A DNA stretch of 64,000 nt, taken from positions 111,773,235-111,837,234 of the forward strand of contig CM070874.1 of NCBI GenBank assembly GCA_036365515.1, given 5' to 3'. Numbering within the stretch: position 1 is the stretch's first letter; each line of letters starts with the position of its first letter. The notes under the pieces are model-generated. The model did no database searches, had not been told where the DNA came from, and worked only from the letters and a program-made list of their open reading frames with translations. A program made the position numbers and the translations under genes. This DNA comes from Torymus aiolomorphi (Eukaryota; Arthropoda; Insecta; Hymenoptera; Torymidae). Positions 1 through 12,930 of this stretch are shown in pieces.

Positions 1-1328
1 CGTGAAAGCAAGCGGGTCGGTTTAATCTTTATTTGCAAAAGTTTGGTCTTGGAATTTTCAGGGATATAGAGTGTGAAATATATGTATATCTAGATATTTT
101 TTAGAAAACGTGTAAAAAAAGTGCAATATTACTGTTAGTATTTAAATACCTCCAATGATACCCTGGTAGAAAATAGACCAACTTCGTTAATCAAATGGAA
201 GCATTTATACTTAAGATTAACATTGAAATTTAGTTAAAACTATTTAAAACTATCACTATATTTTAAAGCATCTACAATATAATATTTCCACATGTATAAA
301 TAGCTATTCTTCGTCGACAATAGCAACATAATCATGGTGTGACGTTTTTAATTTAAAAATTGACGAACGGTTCACCAACCGTTGGTCAGCATTTCTACCA
401 TAGTATTTATTATTGAATGCACGTATAATTTCTCTGTAAAGTGTAACGGTTATACCCAATATTAACCGTTTCCGAATCAATCAAAACTTTTTCCAACGAA
501 CTGCTACAGTAAAATTCACACGACCATCATAAAAAAAAAAAAGAGATCGGGACAGACAGCAATGGCAATTTTTTTTTTCTATTTCCGACGGTTTATTTCT
601 ATTCATGAACTTTATCCTTTAGTATTCATTGTCCTCTTTCCCGAACCCAATTGACTTTACAAAAATTAGGTCATTCTGTATCGGCGAGCAGCCAGTGAGA
701 AAAAAAAATCCTCCTACACTATGACCCCAGCGTCGCGACGAGCGAAAAGATTGTACTCCACGTTCGCGCGCGTAAATCACTCTCTCGCGGGCGGGCGGAA
801 AAGTAACGAGGAGAAATTTCGAAAGTGGCATAAATCAGCGAATTAACGGGGCGCGCTCGCACGAAATCAATAAAGCGATAAAACATAATTGCGCCGGAGC
901 GCACGCGAGAGTTTCTGTCCAATGCATAAATTTCGAGCGCGCGCGCGTATAGGTGACGCCGTTCGATCGCGCTTTGGGAATCGACTAAAACCCTCGCCTC
1001 CCCCGCGTATAACCCGATTAATCCTCGCTCTCTCCCGCGGTGCTGAGGGGGTTATAGAGACCCAAGTTTCGGCTCGTCTGTCTCGCTCTCGCGAACACCA
1101 TAAGCTCCCTGCACTTAAGCGCAATCAAGAAGAATGTGGCTTCTTGCACGCACACGCACACCTGCGCTTATGTGTATCCACACGTATACATGTATATAGT
1201 GTACAGTCGACGGACTAAGTGTGGGGGGGGGGGGGGGGTCGATACCCGTTAAAACGAAAAAGCCGTGGTGTCAGGATCGCTATTCGTTGTCTCGTCACAG
1301 AACATTCACACACTCACACAGATGCCAA
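1..1328. other. Noncoding DNA, no gene recognised
   Basis: No open frame here resembles a known protein. Bases 1-700 are AT-rich. From about 720 to 1130 the DNA becomes CpG-rich with many CGCG steps, and open frames appear on both strands only because stop codons are rare there. A run of 16 G lies at 1223-1238. The stretch could be intron or upstream DNA of the RGK gene, but nothing in the sequence proves that. Confidence 0.6.
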
Positions 1329-2348
1329 ATGGGGAAAATGGACGAAAAGTAGTCACTGATTATGAGCCAATAGTAAGCTTTTAAATGTGCCAACAAATAT
1401 TACACAAAGAGATTCAAGCAGAAGAAAAGAGCTTTAATTTAAGCTAAAGATCGTTAAAATCGGTCGGTTCTGCGCAAAGGTACGTGCATTTGAAAATCGT
1501 GAAAAATGACCAAAAATGATTGAATTACGTGGGAAAAATCGCTCAATTTTGGTCATTTTTCGCGATTTTCAAATGCACGTAACTTTGCGCAGAACCGACC
1601 GATTTTAACGATCTTTAACTTAAATTAAAGCTCTTTTCTTCTACTTTAAGGATATGCCTTATACCGACAGAGTTCTCTGCCGTACCGACCACAATGTTTT
1701 TAATTATATATTAATTGTTATAAGCTTTTTCTTTAATTCTGAGTGTGGACACACAAAGGCAAACTTATTATCTAATTCCCGGTCAAATTTCAGATAGATT
1801 TAATGGAAAATAAAGACGAAATTTGAAAAATCGCAACGTCGTATAATATCACATTAACCCCAAAATACGACAACTTACGGTTTTTTAAATTTCGTCTTTA
1901 TTTTCCAATAGACTTGTCTGACATTTGAACAAGAATTAGATAATACATTTGCCTTTGTCGTCCACTCTCAGAATTAAAGAAAAAGCTTATAACAATTAAT
2001 ATTTAATTAAACATTGTAGTCGGTACGGCAGAGAACTCTGTAGGTATAAGGCATCCCCTTAATCGCATTTTTCGTGGAATATTTGTTGGCACATTTAAAA
2101 CCTTACTATTGGCTCATCATCAGTGACTACTTTTCGTCCATTTTCCCCATGTTAAATTTCCATAAGAAAAATGGATTTTTTTTGTTCTAAAACGGTGTCA
2201 CAAGACTGTTTTCTAATCTTCACGAATTTTTTCGAATATTTTATGACCTATAAAATGAGAAGAAACTTGTTGCCAAGATGTGCCTTCAAATTTTTTTTTT
2301 TTAATTTTTGAACCCTCTAAGTGTGGACAAAATAAAAATTTCCTCATA
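1329..2348. mobile_element. Hairpin MITE, family A copy 1, left end truncated, with nested insert
   Basis: The sequence from 1329 pairs as an inverted repeat with the sequence ending at 2150; both arms carry the same blocks in opposite order, for example ATGGGGAAAATGG against CCATTTTCCCCAT. An inner palindrome centred near 1525 pairs TTTGAAAATCGTGAAAAATG with its reverse complement. The right outer end runs on to 2348 and ends in GATGGAAATC-like sequence read as TTTCCTCATA followed by TA. The matching outer 200 bp on the left are missing, so the left end is truncated. A second copy at 14537-15217 keeps both ends. There is no transposase, so it must have been moved in trans. A second hairpin element is inserted at 1649-2059. 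Confidence 0.75.
1649..2059. mobile_element. Hairpin MITE, family B, nested in family A copy 1
   Basis: This 411-bp segment is a nearly complete palindrome. The left end reads AGGATATGCCTTATACCGAC and the right end, reverse complemented, reads AGGGGATGCCTTATACCTAC; matching continues through CAGAGTTCTCTGCCGTACCG and on toward a small loop near 1855. It is flanked by TA on both sides, which fits a TA target duplication. The uninterrupted second family A copy at 14537-15217 has CTACTTTAACC at the matching place, which marks the insertion point. No coding capacity is seen. Confidence 0.75.
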
Positions 2349-5300
2349 TATGGGGGAACGAGAAGCGCGCGTGTAAAATCTCTCGCAGAAGCGGTTAATA
2401 ATCCGTGGCAGCAATCTGTCGAGAGCCGAGTATCTCTAGCTCTGAATATAGAACCCGCAGTTCCTTGCGGGCGCGCTTGTTAAACGCCTGTGCGCGCGCG
2501 CGCGTCCTTTCAGTGAGCGCGCCGGTTATATTAGACTTTTGAGATATATCCGCTCTCGTATCTACGCCGCGCGCTCGCTCGCACTAAGAGATAGACGTCT
2601 CTTAGGCAGAGACGGGAGTAGTTTCGGCTCTTTTGTCCTCGCGACTAGTTTGTCAAGGAAATGGCTTGTTCCGCCCCCGGGGAAGAGCGGCAAGATGCTG
2701 CGCGCAGCAGTAGTACGTAGTAGTAGTTCGTTCTGTGGGAAGGATTCGCGCGGAGCGCGCTGGGGTTTAATTGATAAATAAGAGTTGGTTAGTTAGTCGA
2801 ACACGTAGCGCCGAGAGCTGGGCAAGTTGGAATAACCGTGGGTTGGTAAATATAGATGAGCGCTTTGGGGGCTTACCGTGGTTGGGGCTATGCAAAAATT
2901 ATATCGACGGGGTAAATTGTTAGAAGTATAAATGAGTACGGGGAAAGGAAGAGAGTCGGGTGGCAAAGGTAGCTGTGGAAATGAAGTGATGTAACGAAGT
3001 TAATTTATGAAACTTGGGGATATATAACTTTATGTAAATTTTCAGTTGTATAGTATGCGTAAAGTCGGATAATTGAAATAGTTTCGTTACGAGCAATATT
3101 ATATCTTTTAGTTGGTTTAGTGCCGCCTGAAATGCTAGGTCAATGATATATTACTAAAGAGAGCACGTAATAGTTGTTGGCAATAAAATTACGAACTTTA
3201 CATGCAATAAAATTCAATAATAAACTGTGTGCTTACATATATTCATAAAATTACAAACGCGCTACTGCGCTTTACCGTAAACAAATATGCAATCTAGCAA
3301 TCTGGGTCACCGACTCACTTAAGGAACATCCAATAAAAGCTTCAAGCACAATAAGAACCAAATTTGAAATTTCCCGAGGAGCAAGTCACCTCTTTACTCC
3401 TTCCACCTTGTCTTCCTGCACACGTGTGCACCCCATAAACGTGAAAGTCTAGCGCGGCATGATTGAAATCCCCGAGAAAATTAAACTTCGCAGATGCGCA
3501 GCGCGCGAAAAATTCACGCGTCTCTGGCCCCCTCGGCAAATGTGTCGCCGAAATTTACAGCGCATGCGCGCCGGGGGTGGCTGACTTGGAAACGGGAAGC
3601 TTTTCGTGGAGAAAGAATCACGGCGTAGAAACACAAGAAGGGGAAGAAGAAGCGGTTAGAAGTTTCTTGACCGAAGGGCTTTGCTTGCAAACGTCAGCGG
3701 TCGCGGCGTGAACTGTCCTGAACTGGGATTTTTTGGGCTTTAACTATTTGTGAGGTGAAGGTTGACGCTGTGATCTTTTGGCTCTCTATTCGTATATGTT
3801 CTTTCACTAAAAGCTTTAGATTGACGTTCTGATCAAATAAAGATGTAATTTACAGTTAAGAAGTATTATCCATACAATAAAGATCTTTTATCCGTCATTA
3901 AAAAATAATCAAAGTTAAATATGATTTAATTTGAAGTAAAATTGTTTATTTCTCAAAATTATATTATTATGTGAAACGTGATTTCTGTCGAAGTAGAGAA
4001 TGCACGAATTTAGTCAGACTAGGAACGAATGATTTTATCTGGAACAATGTCAAGTGACATTTACAGATTGGATGACATTAAATTTATAATACCCAAATTT
4101 AAAATGATATTTACAAACCATGACATTAACGTTATTGTTACACATTAAAATCACAAATTTTTAACATAATATAATTTTCTAAATAAATAAAATATTTGAC
4201 ATTCAAAATAAAATTACATTATAACGTATGTTGCGACATTTTACACTCGAGCGCTGAAATTTGCAATTATATACGAAATGAAATTGATACGATATTAAAT
4301 GCACGAATGGATTAATTATTAAAGATGTTCTATCGTGTCATTTCCAATATTCAAAAGGGTTTAGCGCTGAATATTCATGAGGTTTTACATGTTTTAGTTC
4401 GTAAGTACATTCAGGTGCTGTGTGCATTTGCGCGAATTCACATCATCCCGCTCTCGTCCCTGATGGATAATATTTCGGGAATTTCGGATTTTGTAAGAGG
4501 AATTCAGTCAATAAGTGAACAATGCTACGCCTTTTGTTTCAGAATTCATAGCCAATTTTTACTGTAATAAAAATTGTATTAAATTGACTCATCTACCTTA
4601 TAAATTATTCTCTTCACCCCTTCCAACAATAGAAACACGACAGAGTCATTTTACAAATCTTATAGATATTTCTATCTTTCTTAGAAAAAAAATAATCGAA
4701 GTCGACATTCCTCTCAAAATCGACAGCATCGCAAAATATTTAACGAAAACGCGCTAATAAAAAGAAAATTTGCGACACGCTTGACCCGCCACGTACACCC
4801 ACAGGACCCTGAATAACAAATCAACAAACTCACAAGCGAGCCAATACAAATCAGGATATATACCTTATTCGCCGAAAGGTCACGCAACAGCTCCCTCGCG
4901 AGGTGACTCGCGCCTCGAGAGAATGAAAATATACCGGAACGACTGGAAGTAGAATCATCTGCGCCCGCTAAAAGTCGGACACTGAGACTCCCCAAGCACT
5001 TATAAGTAGCTACCTCTCGACTCCCACCCGTAAAAGCCACTCGAATTGTACCTCGACAACAACGTGTTGTGCACGTGCACGCGCGTGAGAAATGTTGTGC
5101 AATATTCATCTCGCGCTTTGACCCTTTCTTATGCAGCGTTTTCATCGTTCGCCTTTTCATCTCTCGAGGCGGGCGCGTACGTCCACCCCATTTATGCTTC
5201 AGCGCCAGGCTTTCTTGTTTATTTCTTCTTGACCTGTGTTTTTACCCGTGAAGACGGCAAATTTTGTATAGAGTGCTACTGCTGTTGCTGTGTTGCTTGC

Positions 5301-5478
5301 GCGGGCTTGCGCTTTCATTACTCCGGTGAAATGAGGAATTTGTATAGGGGAGGTTGGCGTTACAAAACTTAGTTTCTCGTTTAATGAATGTTGTTGAAAG
5401 ATACGTGGATGTTAAATATCATAATTGTAAAAAGTTATTCATAATTGGTTTGGGTAGTAGTAAAGTGTACTAATTATA
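2349..5478. other. Noncoding DNA, no gene recognised
   Basis: CpG-rich islands at about 2360-2780 and 4860-5320 alternate with AT-rich DNA. The longest frame, a 148-codon frame on the minus strand at 4714-5160, has no recognisable domain and mirrors the CpG-rich island. No RNA gene or transposon end was seen. Confidence 0.55.
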
Positions 5479-7588
5479 GTCTAGGAGCTGGGTACCGTCC
5501 CGTATGCAATAATATGTCCCCGGATAAAAATTCGAATATCGAGGTCAAATTTCGAAAAAAAGTGGTAGAAATTGTTTTAAGTACAATTGTTTAAACAAAT
5601 AATAAAAAATATTTTTTTGTCCCGGAGTATTCTTTTTCCTGAAAATTTAGCTCATTTCAAGGAACACGTTTATTTGCAAAATCTCTATAAACTCAAAATT
5701 TGAAAAGTTATGAATTTTTCAAATTTGATTTTTGAACTTTGAAAAAAATGAACTTTTTTTTTAAATGAAAGTTTCCTCTTATTCTTTGAGATGAAAACTA
5801 CTATATTCATTTGCATTATTTTAAGTTTTCCGTTGTTAACTATTTATTTCGTTATTTAACAAATGCTACTTTTTCAATATTTCAAGCGCTGTTCCAGTAT
5901 ACGGTTAGAGTAATGCGCGCATCCAGGGCTTTTCAAAATCATTATATTTGAAAGTTAAACCAATACTTGACAATTGGTGCGAAGGCAAATCAATTTTAAT
6001 ATTTAATAAATAAACAACTTATTTTTTAAACAAAAACAAAATTATCAACATTTGACTTTTTAATACATAATAATATATTACAGTTCGTTTACTCAAAAAT
6101 ATAAAATTAAGGTAATAGCACGAAATAATTAAAACGTTAATAAAACATTAATAATTAAATCAAAAACAAATATTTAATTTAAAATAAAAAATATAAATAC
6201 ATATAAAAATGAATAACTAAGTAAAATACAATATTATTTGTATTTATTTTTACACGTTTCATTTTTTTGACTAACCAGGCATCTCTAAGCGCGCTTCGCG
6301 CGCCGTAATTTTGGTAAAACTTCGTACCACTTTTGTTTTTGTAACTTAGCAACCCATATGCTGCCACCAATCAAATCACGAATAAATTGATATCATATAC
6401 AAATAGGTTCATTTTTTAAAGATAGAAACAGAAGGAATGGCATGCAATCGCTGGTCGAATACAACAACATGAGGTTTAAACGCATGCTTTATAATGACAG
6501 TTCGGCACAAAATCACAAATTTTAATGAGCTTCTTAGTTTTCGATATTATTATTCTACGAATAATATCCTGTTATACGTTTTACCGCGTATACGATTTAC
6601 CGCTGACAACAAATGTTATAAAATTACACATCAAACGTGCATTTTATGTAACGCACTTACAAGTTAATTGCCTTAATGAATATGGTGAAAAATTAAATCC
6701 TCTTCTTTTTGGATTTGTTGAAGAAGATGATTTATTGATCCCCCAAAAAGTTTTAATTTTATTACCACCTATAGATGATTTTGTGTCGAACTGCCAATGT
6801 AAAGCATGCATCAAAAACTCATGTTGTTGTGTTCGAGCAGCAATCCCATGCTGTTCCTTCTGTTTTTGTCAGAAAAATGAAACTTGTAAAAATAAATTTG
6901 AAGAATATTATATTTTACTCAGTTATTAATTTTTATTCATGTATTTATATTTAAATAAAATATTGATTTTTTGTTAGTTTAAACAAGAAGTTGTTTATTT
7001 ATTAAACATTAAAATTGATTTGCCTTCGCACCAATTGTCAAATATTGGTTTAACTTTCAAATATAATGATTTTGAAAAGCCCTGCATGCGCGCATTACTC
7101 TAACCGTATACTGAAACAGCACTTGGAAAAATCGAAAAAGTGGCATTTGTTAAATAGCGAAATAAATAGTTAACAACGGAAAACTTAAAATAATGCAAAT
7201 GAATATGGTAGTTTTCATCTCAAAGAATAAGAGGAAACTTTCATTTTAAAAAAAAAAGTTCATTTTTTTCAAAGTTAGTGTTAATCAAAGTTGCAAAAAA
7301 ACGTAAAAATCAAATTTCAAAAATTCATAACTTTTCAAATTTTGAGTTTATAGAGATTTTGTAAATAGACGTGTTCTTTAAAATGAGCTAAATTTTCAGA
7401 AAAAAAATACTCCGGGGAAAAAAATATTTATTATTTGTTTAAACAATTGCATTTTAAACAATTTCTACCACTTTTTTTCGAATTTTGACCTCGATATTCG
7501 AATTCTACGGGTCAAAATCTATATAAGAAACAACTGTTTTTATCCGGGGACGTATTATTGCATACAGGACGGTACCCAGCTCCTCGAC
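5479..7588. mobile_element. DNA transposon with roughly 550-bp terminal inverted repeats and an internal ORF
   Basis: The left end GTCTAGGAGCTGGGTACCG and the right end, reverse complemented, GTCGAGGAGCTGGGTACCG match and continue as inverted repeats to about 6030 on the left and from about 6978 on the right, with small indels. Both ends are flanked by TA, so a TA target duplication is likely. The 950-bp interior holds a + strand cysteine-rich ORF that stops just before the right repeat. The superfamily is not assigned: TA fits Tc1/mariner-like integration, but no DDE transposase is visible. The interior is probably a deletion derivative of a longer autonomous element. Confidence 0.8.
6525..6929 (+). 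pseudogene. C-terminal remnant of a transposon-associated protein with a cysteine-rich tail
   Basis: The 134-codon frame lies inside the 5479-7588 element. Residues 1-25 look like random upstream sequence. From about residue 35 the frame reads H-I-K-R-A-F-Y and then G-F-V-E-E-D-D and L-P-P, followed near residues 88-122 by a dense cysteine cluster (CQCKAC, CCC, CC, CFC, C). This order, an HIKRA block, an acidic block ahead of the Pro-rich link, then a CxC-type cysteine tail, is from memory the layout of the C-terminus of a family of uncharacterised repeat-encoded proteins common in arthropods and cnidarians. It also resembles the CXC (tesmin/TSO1-like) cysteine pattern. Only the C-terminal part is present; the upstream part was not found. 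The internal methionine at 6525 is unlikely to be the native start. Function is unknown; zinc or DNA binding is an inference. Confidence 0.5.
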
Positions 7589-8857
7589 TAAATAGTAATC
7601 GAGCTTATTGGAAAAAAATATAAAAGGAATTGCTACCGATAAATGTAATACTAATTTCCATAATGGTATTCAAATTATTATAATAGACTAAAAGAAACTT
7701 ACAGTAACATCGAAAACTGATATTATCAGTACACAACAATACTTGCATCACACTAAACACACATCATCAATAAAAAAAACATCCAACCCCTTCTTCAAAA
7801 ATTCCACTCCCCTCTGACAGGAGAAACCCCAAAATTCCACCACACGACAATCAAGCCTCGTACATTGTTACCTATCCAGATGCTCCTGCAGTCAGCCTCA
7901 AGTTTCCACGTGCACCTAACGAAATCAACGCGCCGTTCGCGGAGCTGCTTAACGACGGGAGTTAACTCAACCTCCCCATAGCTAGGAGACAGGGAGAGTG
8001 TGAGCTTCCACTTCCGCTCGCTTAACTATGCATGAGACGTATTACGGATATCTCTCCGAGCTGGCGGCCCGCGGCGTCGGCGCAGCCGCATCGACCGATT
8101 GCTTGTAATTTCGCCGAGCGGAATCGAGCGGGTTTATTGTGCCGAGGTGTATTACCCGGGGGGTGGGTCGCCGCGGCGAAGGTAAACGATGTTTAACGCG
8201 CGCGAGCGCGCGGCTTGCAAGACGAGTCGCGTATTGTATCGAGCGCGTAAACGAGAAATCCTGGGTTTCATAGAGGATGGGATGAGTTCTTTAGTGTGGC
8301 TGCGAAAGGAGGAACTTCGGTTTCGTTCGGTGAGTGTTATGATACAGAATCTAGATATTCGTTCGGAGGTTGTAGGTGGTCGTTAGTTTTGGAAAAAATA
8401 TAACGCTGCACTTGACGTGAAAAAAAAATTTAATGCTGAAAGCTCGAGTTATAAAAATTTTATTACCTTTCCAGCGATGTGCGTTATAAGAATTTTCGGG
8501 GAAAAGAAATGTTTTATCTCGGGGCTTAATACTTTTTCGATGCTATTTCGGCAATAATACCTCAAAAATATTCCCGGTAAAGTGTAAACCCAATTACATT
8601 TTATTATTAAATACTGGAATACCGGACTGAAAATTTACTATGACCGTATTTCGTGGAAATGTGGTACGAGTTAATACGATTTTTATTTATCTTCTTTTCA
8701 AGCCCGTAAATTTAATGCTATAGAGCATTGAATTACACTCGACCATTTGTTGGGACGTACATTTTTAAGAAACGTAATAAAACAAAGCGGAAATAATAAA
8801 TATGCGGAATATCCGATTTTTACGTTCAAATAGCATATTCTGAAAATAATGTTAATA
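7589..8857. other. Noncoding DNA, no gene recognised
   Basis: A CpG-rich island lies at about 7980-8400, flanked by AT-rich DNA. The small + strand frame at 8189-8386 has no recognisable domain. Nothing else can be supported. Confidence 0.55.
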
Positions 8858-9636
8858 TATGAGTAAATCCCCACACTTTTTGTGTCACAAAACGGCCGAA
8901 ATTTTTTTTTAGAAGCACACTTCCCATACGTAATTTTGTTCGTTCTTTATACCTTAAATTATGTAAACGTAATGTTGAACAAATGAAAACACTTTTGTGA
9001 CACGGTTTTGTTTACTAAAAATTACTTTTTTAAATGATGATCCTTTTTCAAATCTCAACCATTTTGTCAGGAAAGATAACACGGAAATTTTGAAAAAAAA
9101 ACAAAAATTAAAAGAGAAAACCAGAGCTTTCAATAGCTTTTTTTAAAAATTAAAAAATATTGATTTCTTCAAAAGTTACCTAGCTTTGAAAATCAGGTTA
9201 AAATGCACAAAAAAACGTTGAAAAACGATGAAGACCGTGAAAGGCGAGATTCTGTACATCGACGTAGTATTTCCTGCATTTTAAGCTCATCTTCAAAGCT
9301 ACGTAACTTTCGAAGAAATCAACATTTTTTATTTTAAAAAAGTAAATGAAAGCTCTCATTTTTTATTTTAATTCTCTTTTTTCAGAATTTCTGTATTATT
9401 TTTCTTGAAAAAATCGCTGACAGTTGAAAAAGGGTAATTTTTCAGCATTTTTTATAAATCATTTTTAGTAAATAAAACCGTGTCACAAAAGTTTTTTCAC
9501 GTGTTCAACATTACTTTTACATAATTTAAGGTACATAAAGAACGAAAAAAATCATGTATGGGAAGTATGCTTCTAAAAAACATTTTCGGCAGTTTTGTGA
9601 TACAAAAAGTGTGACGATTTTGTGGATTTACTCATA
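8858..9636. mobile_element. Hairpin MITE, family C, with TATGAGTAAATCC ends
   Basis: The left end TATGAGTAAATCC pairs with the right end GGATTTACTCATA, and the arms keep pairing inward, for example AAACCGTGTCACAAAAG on the right with CTTTTGTGACACGGTTT on the left, and TTTCAAAGCTACGTAACTTT-like blocks near the centre. TA flanks each end. The element is about 779 bp, a fold-back with no coding capacity. Its ends resemble those of the 14537-15217 and 33481-33735 elements, which suggests one transposase once mobilised all of them. Confidence 0.8.
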
Positions 9637-11226
9637 TACAGGTGCGCATCGAACCGTCTTTCTATGGCTTTATTGTTTGATTTAGTAATAAACTTTTACT
9701 GTACATAAAAAAGAAAACTTTAATATAATAAAAATGTTTGTTTTTATGCATCAACGTTTTTCATTTTAGATATAGATTGATGGAATGCTCATTAGAAATT
9801 GATAGGTTTTTTTGACCACAAATGATCACCACGAGCCAGTCGTTTCTTCAAGCACTTTATTTTTCGACGTTTCGGCTCTCGTTTTTTCATTTTATAATAA
9901 AAATATACGAAAACAGAGTAAATAAGATTGCTTAACAACGTTTTACTTTAGTTTTAAATTACGAACTTCAATTCAAACACCAACTTTATTCCCATGAAAT
10001 TAGCATACCGAGAAACGAGCAAAAACTATTTTTCACACCAACCTAGAGAAAACCCGTACCGAAAGTACAACACACTATTCAACAACAAACGAACGTTAAA
10101 ATAATAGCCCTGCCACCGCGGACAAGCCAGCGGCGATACAAATAAGACGCCGCTTCATAAAAGAAAAATCCCTTTCTTCCCTCACTCTCTTTCTCGTAAT
10201 ATATTTTCGCACTTGCCGAACGAAAAAGCGCGTCTTTTCTATACACGAGCGGCGATAAGGCGCTCGCGAATCATAATCGCGTTTGCGCTGCGCCGATTTC
10301 GGGAAAGTGGGACACGCGCGGTCGGCAAAAAATAGACGAGCAGCCCCGCGATGGACCGTGAGCGGATTACTCGCGCGTCTGGGGACTTTGGGAGCTTGTC
10401 GTGGTACACATATATACATACACGCAGGTGAGGGACTTTCGAAGCTCTCGCCGTGGCGTGTTCCCGATCGGGCGGTTCCTTGGTGGGTAGAGGGAAAATA
10501 AGAGATTGATGCTGCGAAAGTTACAGATGGGAAGGTCGCGAGGTGGTTGGGAAGCGGTGAGGTCGTATGTAGTATGTAGGAATGATCTTACTCGTTGTTT
10601 CGAAAAGTTTTAGAACTATGATATGTTATACGTTTTAATTTTGAAATATACTAAAATTATTGTTTTCGTATCTGCTGAAGGCAGATTTACGTAGCAGTTT
10701 TAAAGTTAGCAATAAAATTTTTTTTTCACAGTGAAAATGATTTTTTATTTCAAAAATGTAGTTTCACGAAAAAATACCCGTTAAACGTGCAATAAGTTAT
10801 TATTACAGTTATTAGATATCAATTTAATTTACTCCGGAACTCCATTTAATTATAATGTTACATCAATCAATCAATTCAATGTGAACTATAGTTATGCTTT
10901 GCCATACACCAGCTTCAAAATAATCTTTGAACACAATACTGAAACACTATAAATTTGATGACTCATCAATAAAAGCATATTTTTTTATTTTTGACAATAA
11001 AATTTATTTTACATGTTCGCGGAAGCAGAAAATAAAATACTATGTAGGAAGCTGGCAGATTAAAACTACAGAACTCTACCTACCACAATCGAGATATATA
11101 TATTCCAACGCTCGCGTCACCGATTCTCAATCAGTTCCGCGTTCGTGCTAATGAATTTTCACTGTTCTGCTTTCTCTCTTCCTCTCTCCCGCTCTCTTTC
11201 CCCCCTATTCCTGACCTAATCGGTGC

Positions 11227-11329
<103 letters not shown>

Positions 11330-12798
11330 CTCGTTACAATTTGTGCTTTTTTCCTCGCGATAGTTAAAATAAATAGATTGAGGTCGCTTCGGAAACAATT
11401 CAGCGTTCCAAATTTAACTTTAATTAGACGTTAATCCTTGGAAACACGCACTAATGAGGGTATAGCGTTAGTTTGGCTTTAACGAGATGTAGGGTAAACA
11501 TTCTAGTTGACAGCTGCACTTATTTGCAGTGGTATTCTATAGTTGTTATTTTATGCGATGGGAAAAATAATTATGTATTGGTCTGTATAATAATCGTTAA
11601 CACGAGGTCTGCGCGTTTCTATTTTTAAAACTTTGTATTATAAGGTAACTGTTATATTTAAGAAAAAAAAATAACACTGTCATTCATTCATCAAGAGCAA
11701 AGCTATAGAATGCTGCTGATTGATTGGAAATTAATTTGAAACTGCAGTTATTTCAACTAGAAAAACAATAGTGTTCGCAAGTAAATTAGATTTATTCATA
11801 AAAATATCTACCTGACGTGCGTTTCAGAATCTAACTGCTCATGACAAATAATTCTCAATGAAGGTTCCATTTCACGTCATTGGATACGGTCTGATTAAAA
11901 TCCCTGACACAAGGATTCCAGTTTCCATCTCTTCGAGTTAACCTTATGTGTGCCGTGCTTCAAAGCGAAAAGAGAAGGCTACTTGCTCATTATTAATACT
12001 GCTGCAGTTGGCCGTGATTGACTAACCAGCAAATATTTAAACGCTTAATATAGAAATGATCACAAACAATGTTAGGAAGCATCCCCGTTTTAAAATTAAT
12101 TATAACGTTCACTCTGCAGGCGAGATTAAAAACTTTAGACCTCTCAAACAGCTCTTTGCTTATAAAACGTAAAATACTTCTATTTTTCGTGGAAGTTTTC
12201 CAAGTTTACACTTTTTTTATACATACTTTCCTTCATAAACATACTTTTACAAGTAAACTAGCCCTTTTAAAAACTCACGAAATTTCATATTTTTCCCGCA
12301 AAATAAGAGTCTTGCGCAAAATTACGCAGTCCCGAGCAGTCTTTCGCTCTGCGTACATCGCGTACAATAACGTCAATTTTTATACAAGCCCTCGTTCCCC
12401 GTTCCATCCTTCATGCTCCACTAAATCACAGTCCCCCTGCGCAGGGACACTTATTACCCGCATTCTCGACAAAACTTGAGAGCCAGCGTATAGTATATAC
12501 CTCATCGACCTCGAGCCTCATCCCCTCGCAGACCCTTGACGAAGCCCACCTTAATTTCTCGATACTCCCCATTATCCCTTTCCGTCCGCCCTCTCCACAG
12601 ACATACACGTACCCGTACAGGTATTCTACCTCCCCGCAGAAAAGAACTATGAAAATCTCTTGCTTGGCTGCGTCCTCCCGGTCACACAGCTTGCGCGCTC
12701 GCTCGCATACAGCGCGCGACTCTCCGTATACACACGACGACCAGTCAGCCATTAAGTGCGTCTGAGCGTGAAACGATCAATCCCCTTCCTCCTTTCCC

Positions 12799-12891
12799 TC
12801 TCTCTCTCTCTCTCTCTCACTCTCTCTCTCTCACCCTCTCTCTCTCTATTCGATATTTCAATGTACGCTGTACTGCACGTTGCGACGTTAC

Positions 12892-12927
<36 letters not shown>
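12799..12927. repeat. (CT)n and (GA)n pair in inverted orientation
   Basis: An interrupted CT run at 12799-12847 is followed, after about 45 bp of ordinary sequence, by a GA run at 12894-12927. The two runs are complementary and could fold into a hairpin with a 45-nt loop. The frames across it are low-complexity artefacts. Confidence 0.9.

Positions 12928-12930
<3 letters not shown>

Noticed and set aside
4714..5160. 148-codon minus-strand frame
   Set aside because: It mirrors a CpG-rich island, where stop codons are rare, and the opposite strand is also open. No domain is seen.
12069..12479. 136-codon + strand frame
   Set aside because: No recognisable domain, hydrophobic low-complexity composition, no splice-site or codon-bias support.
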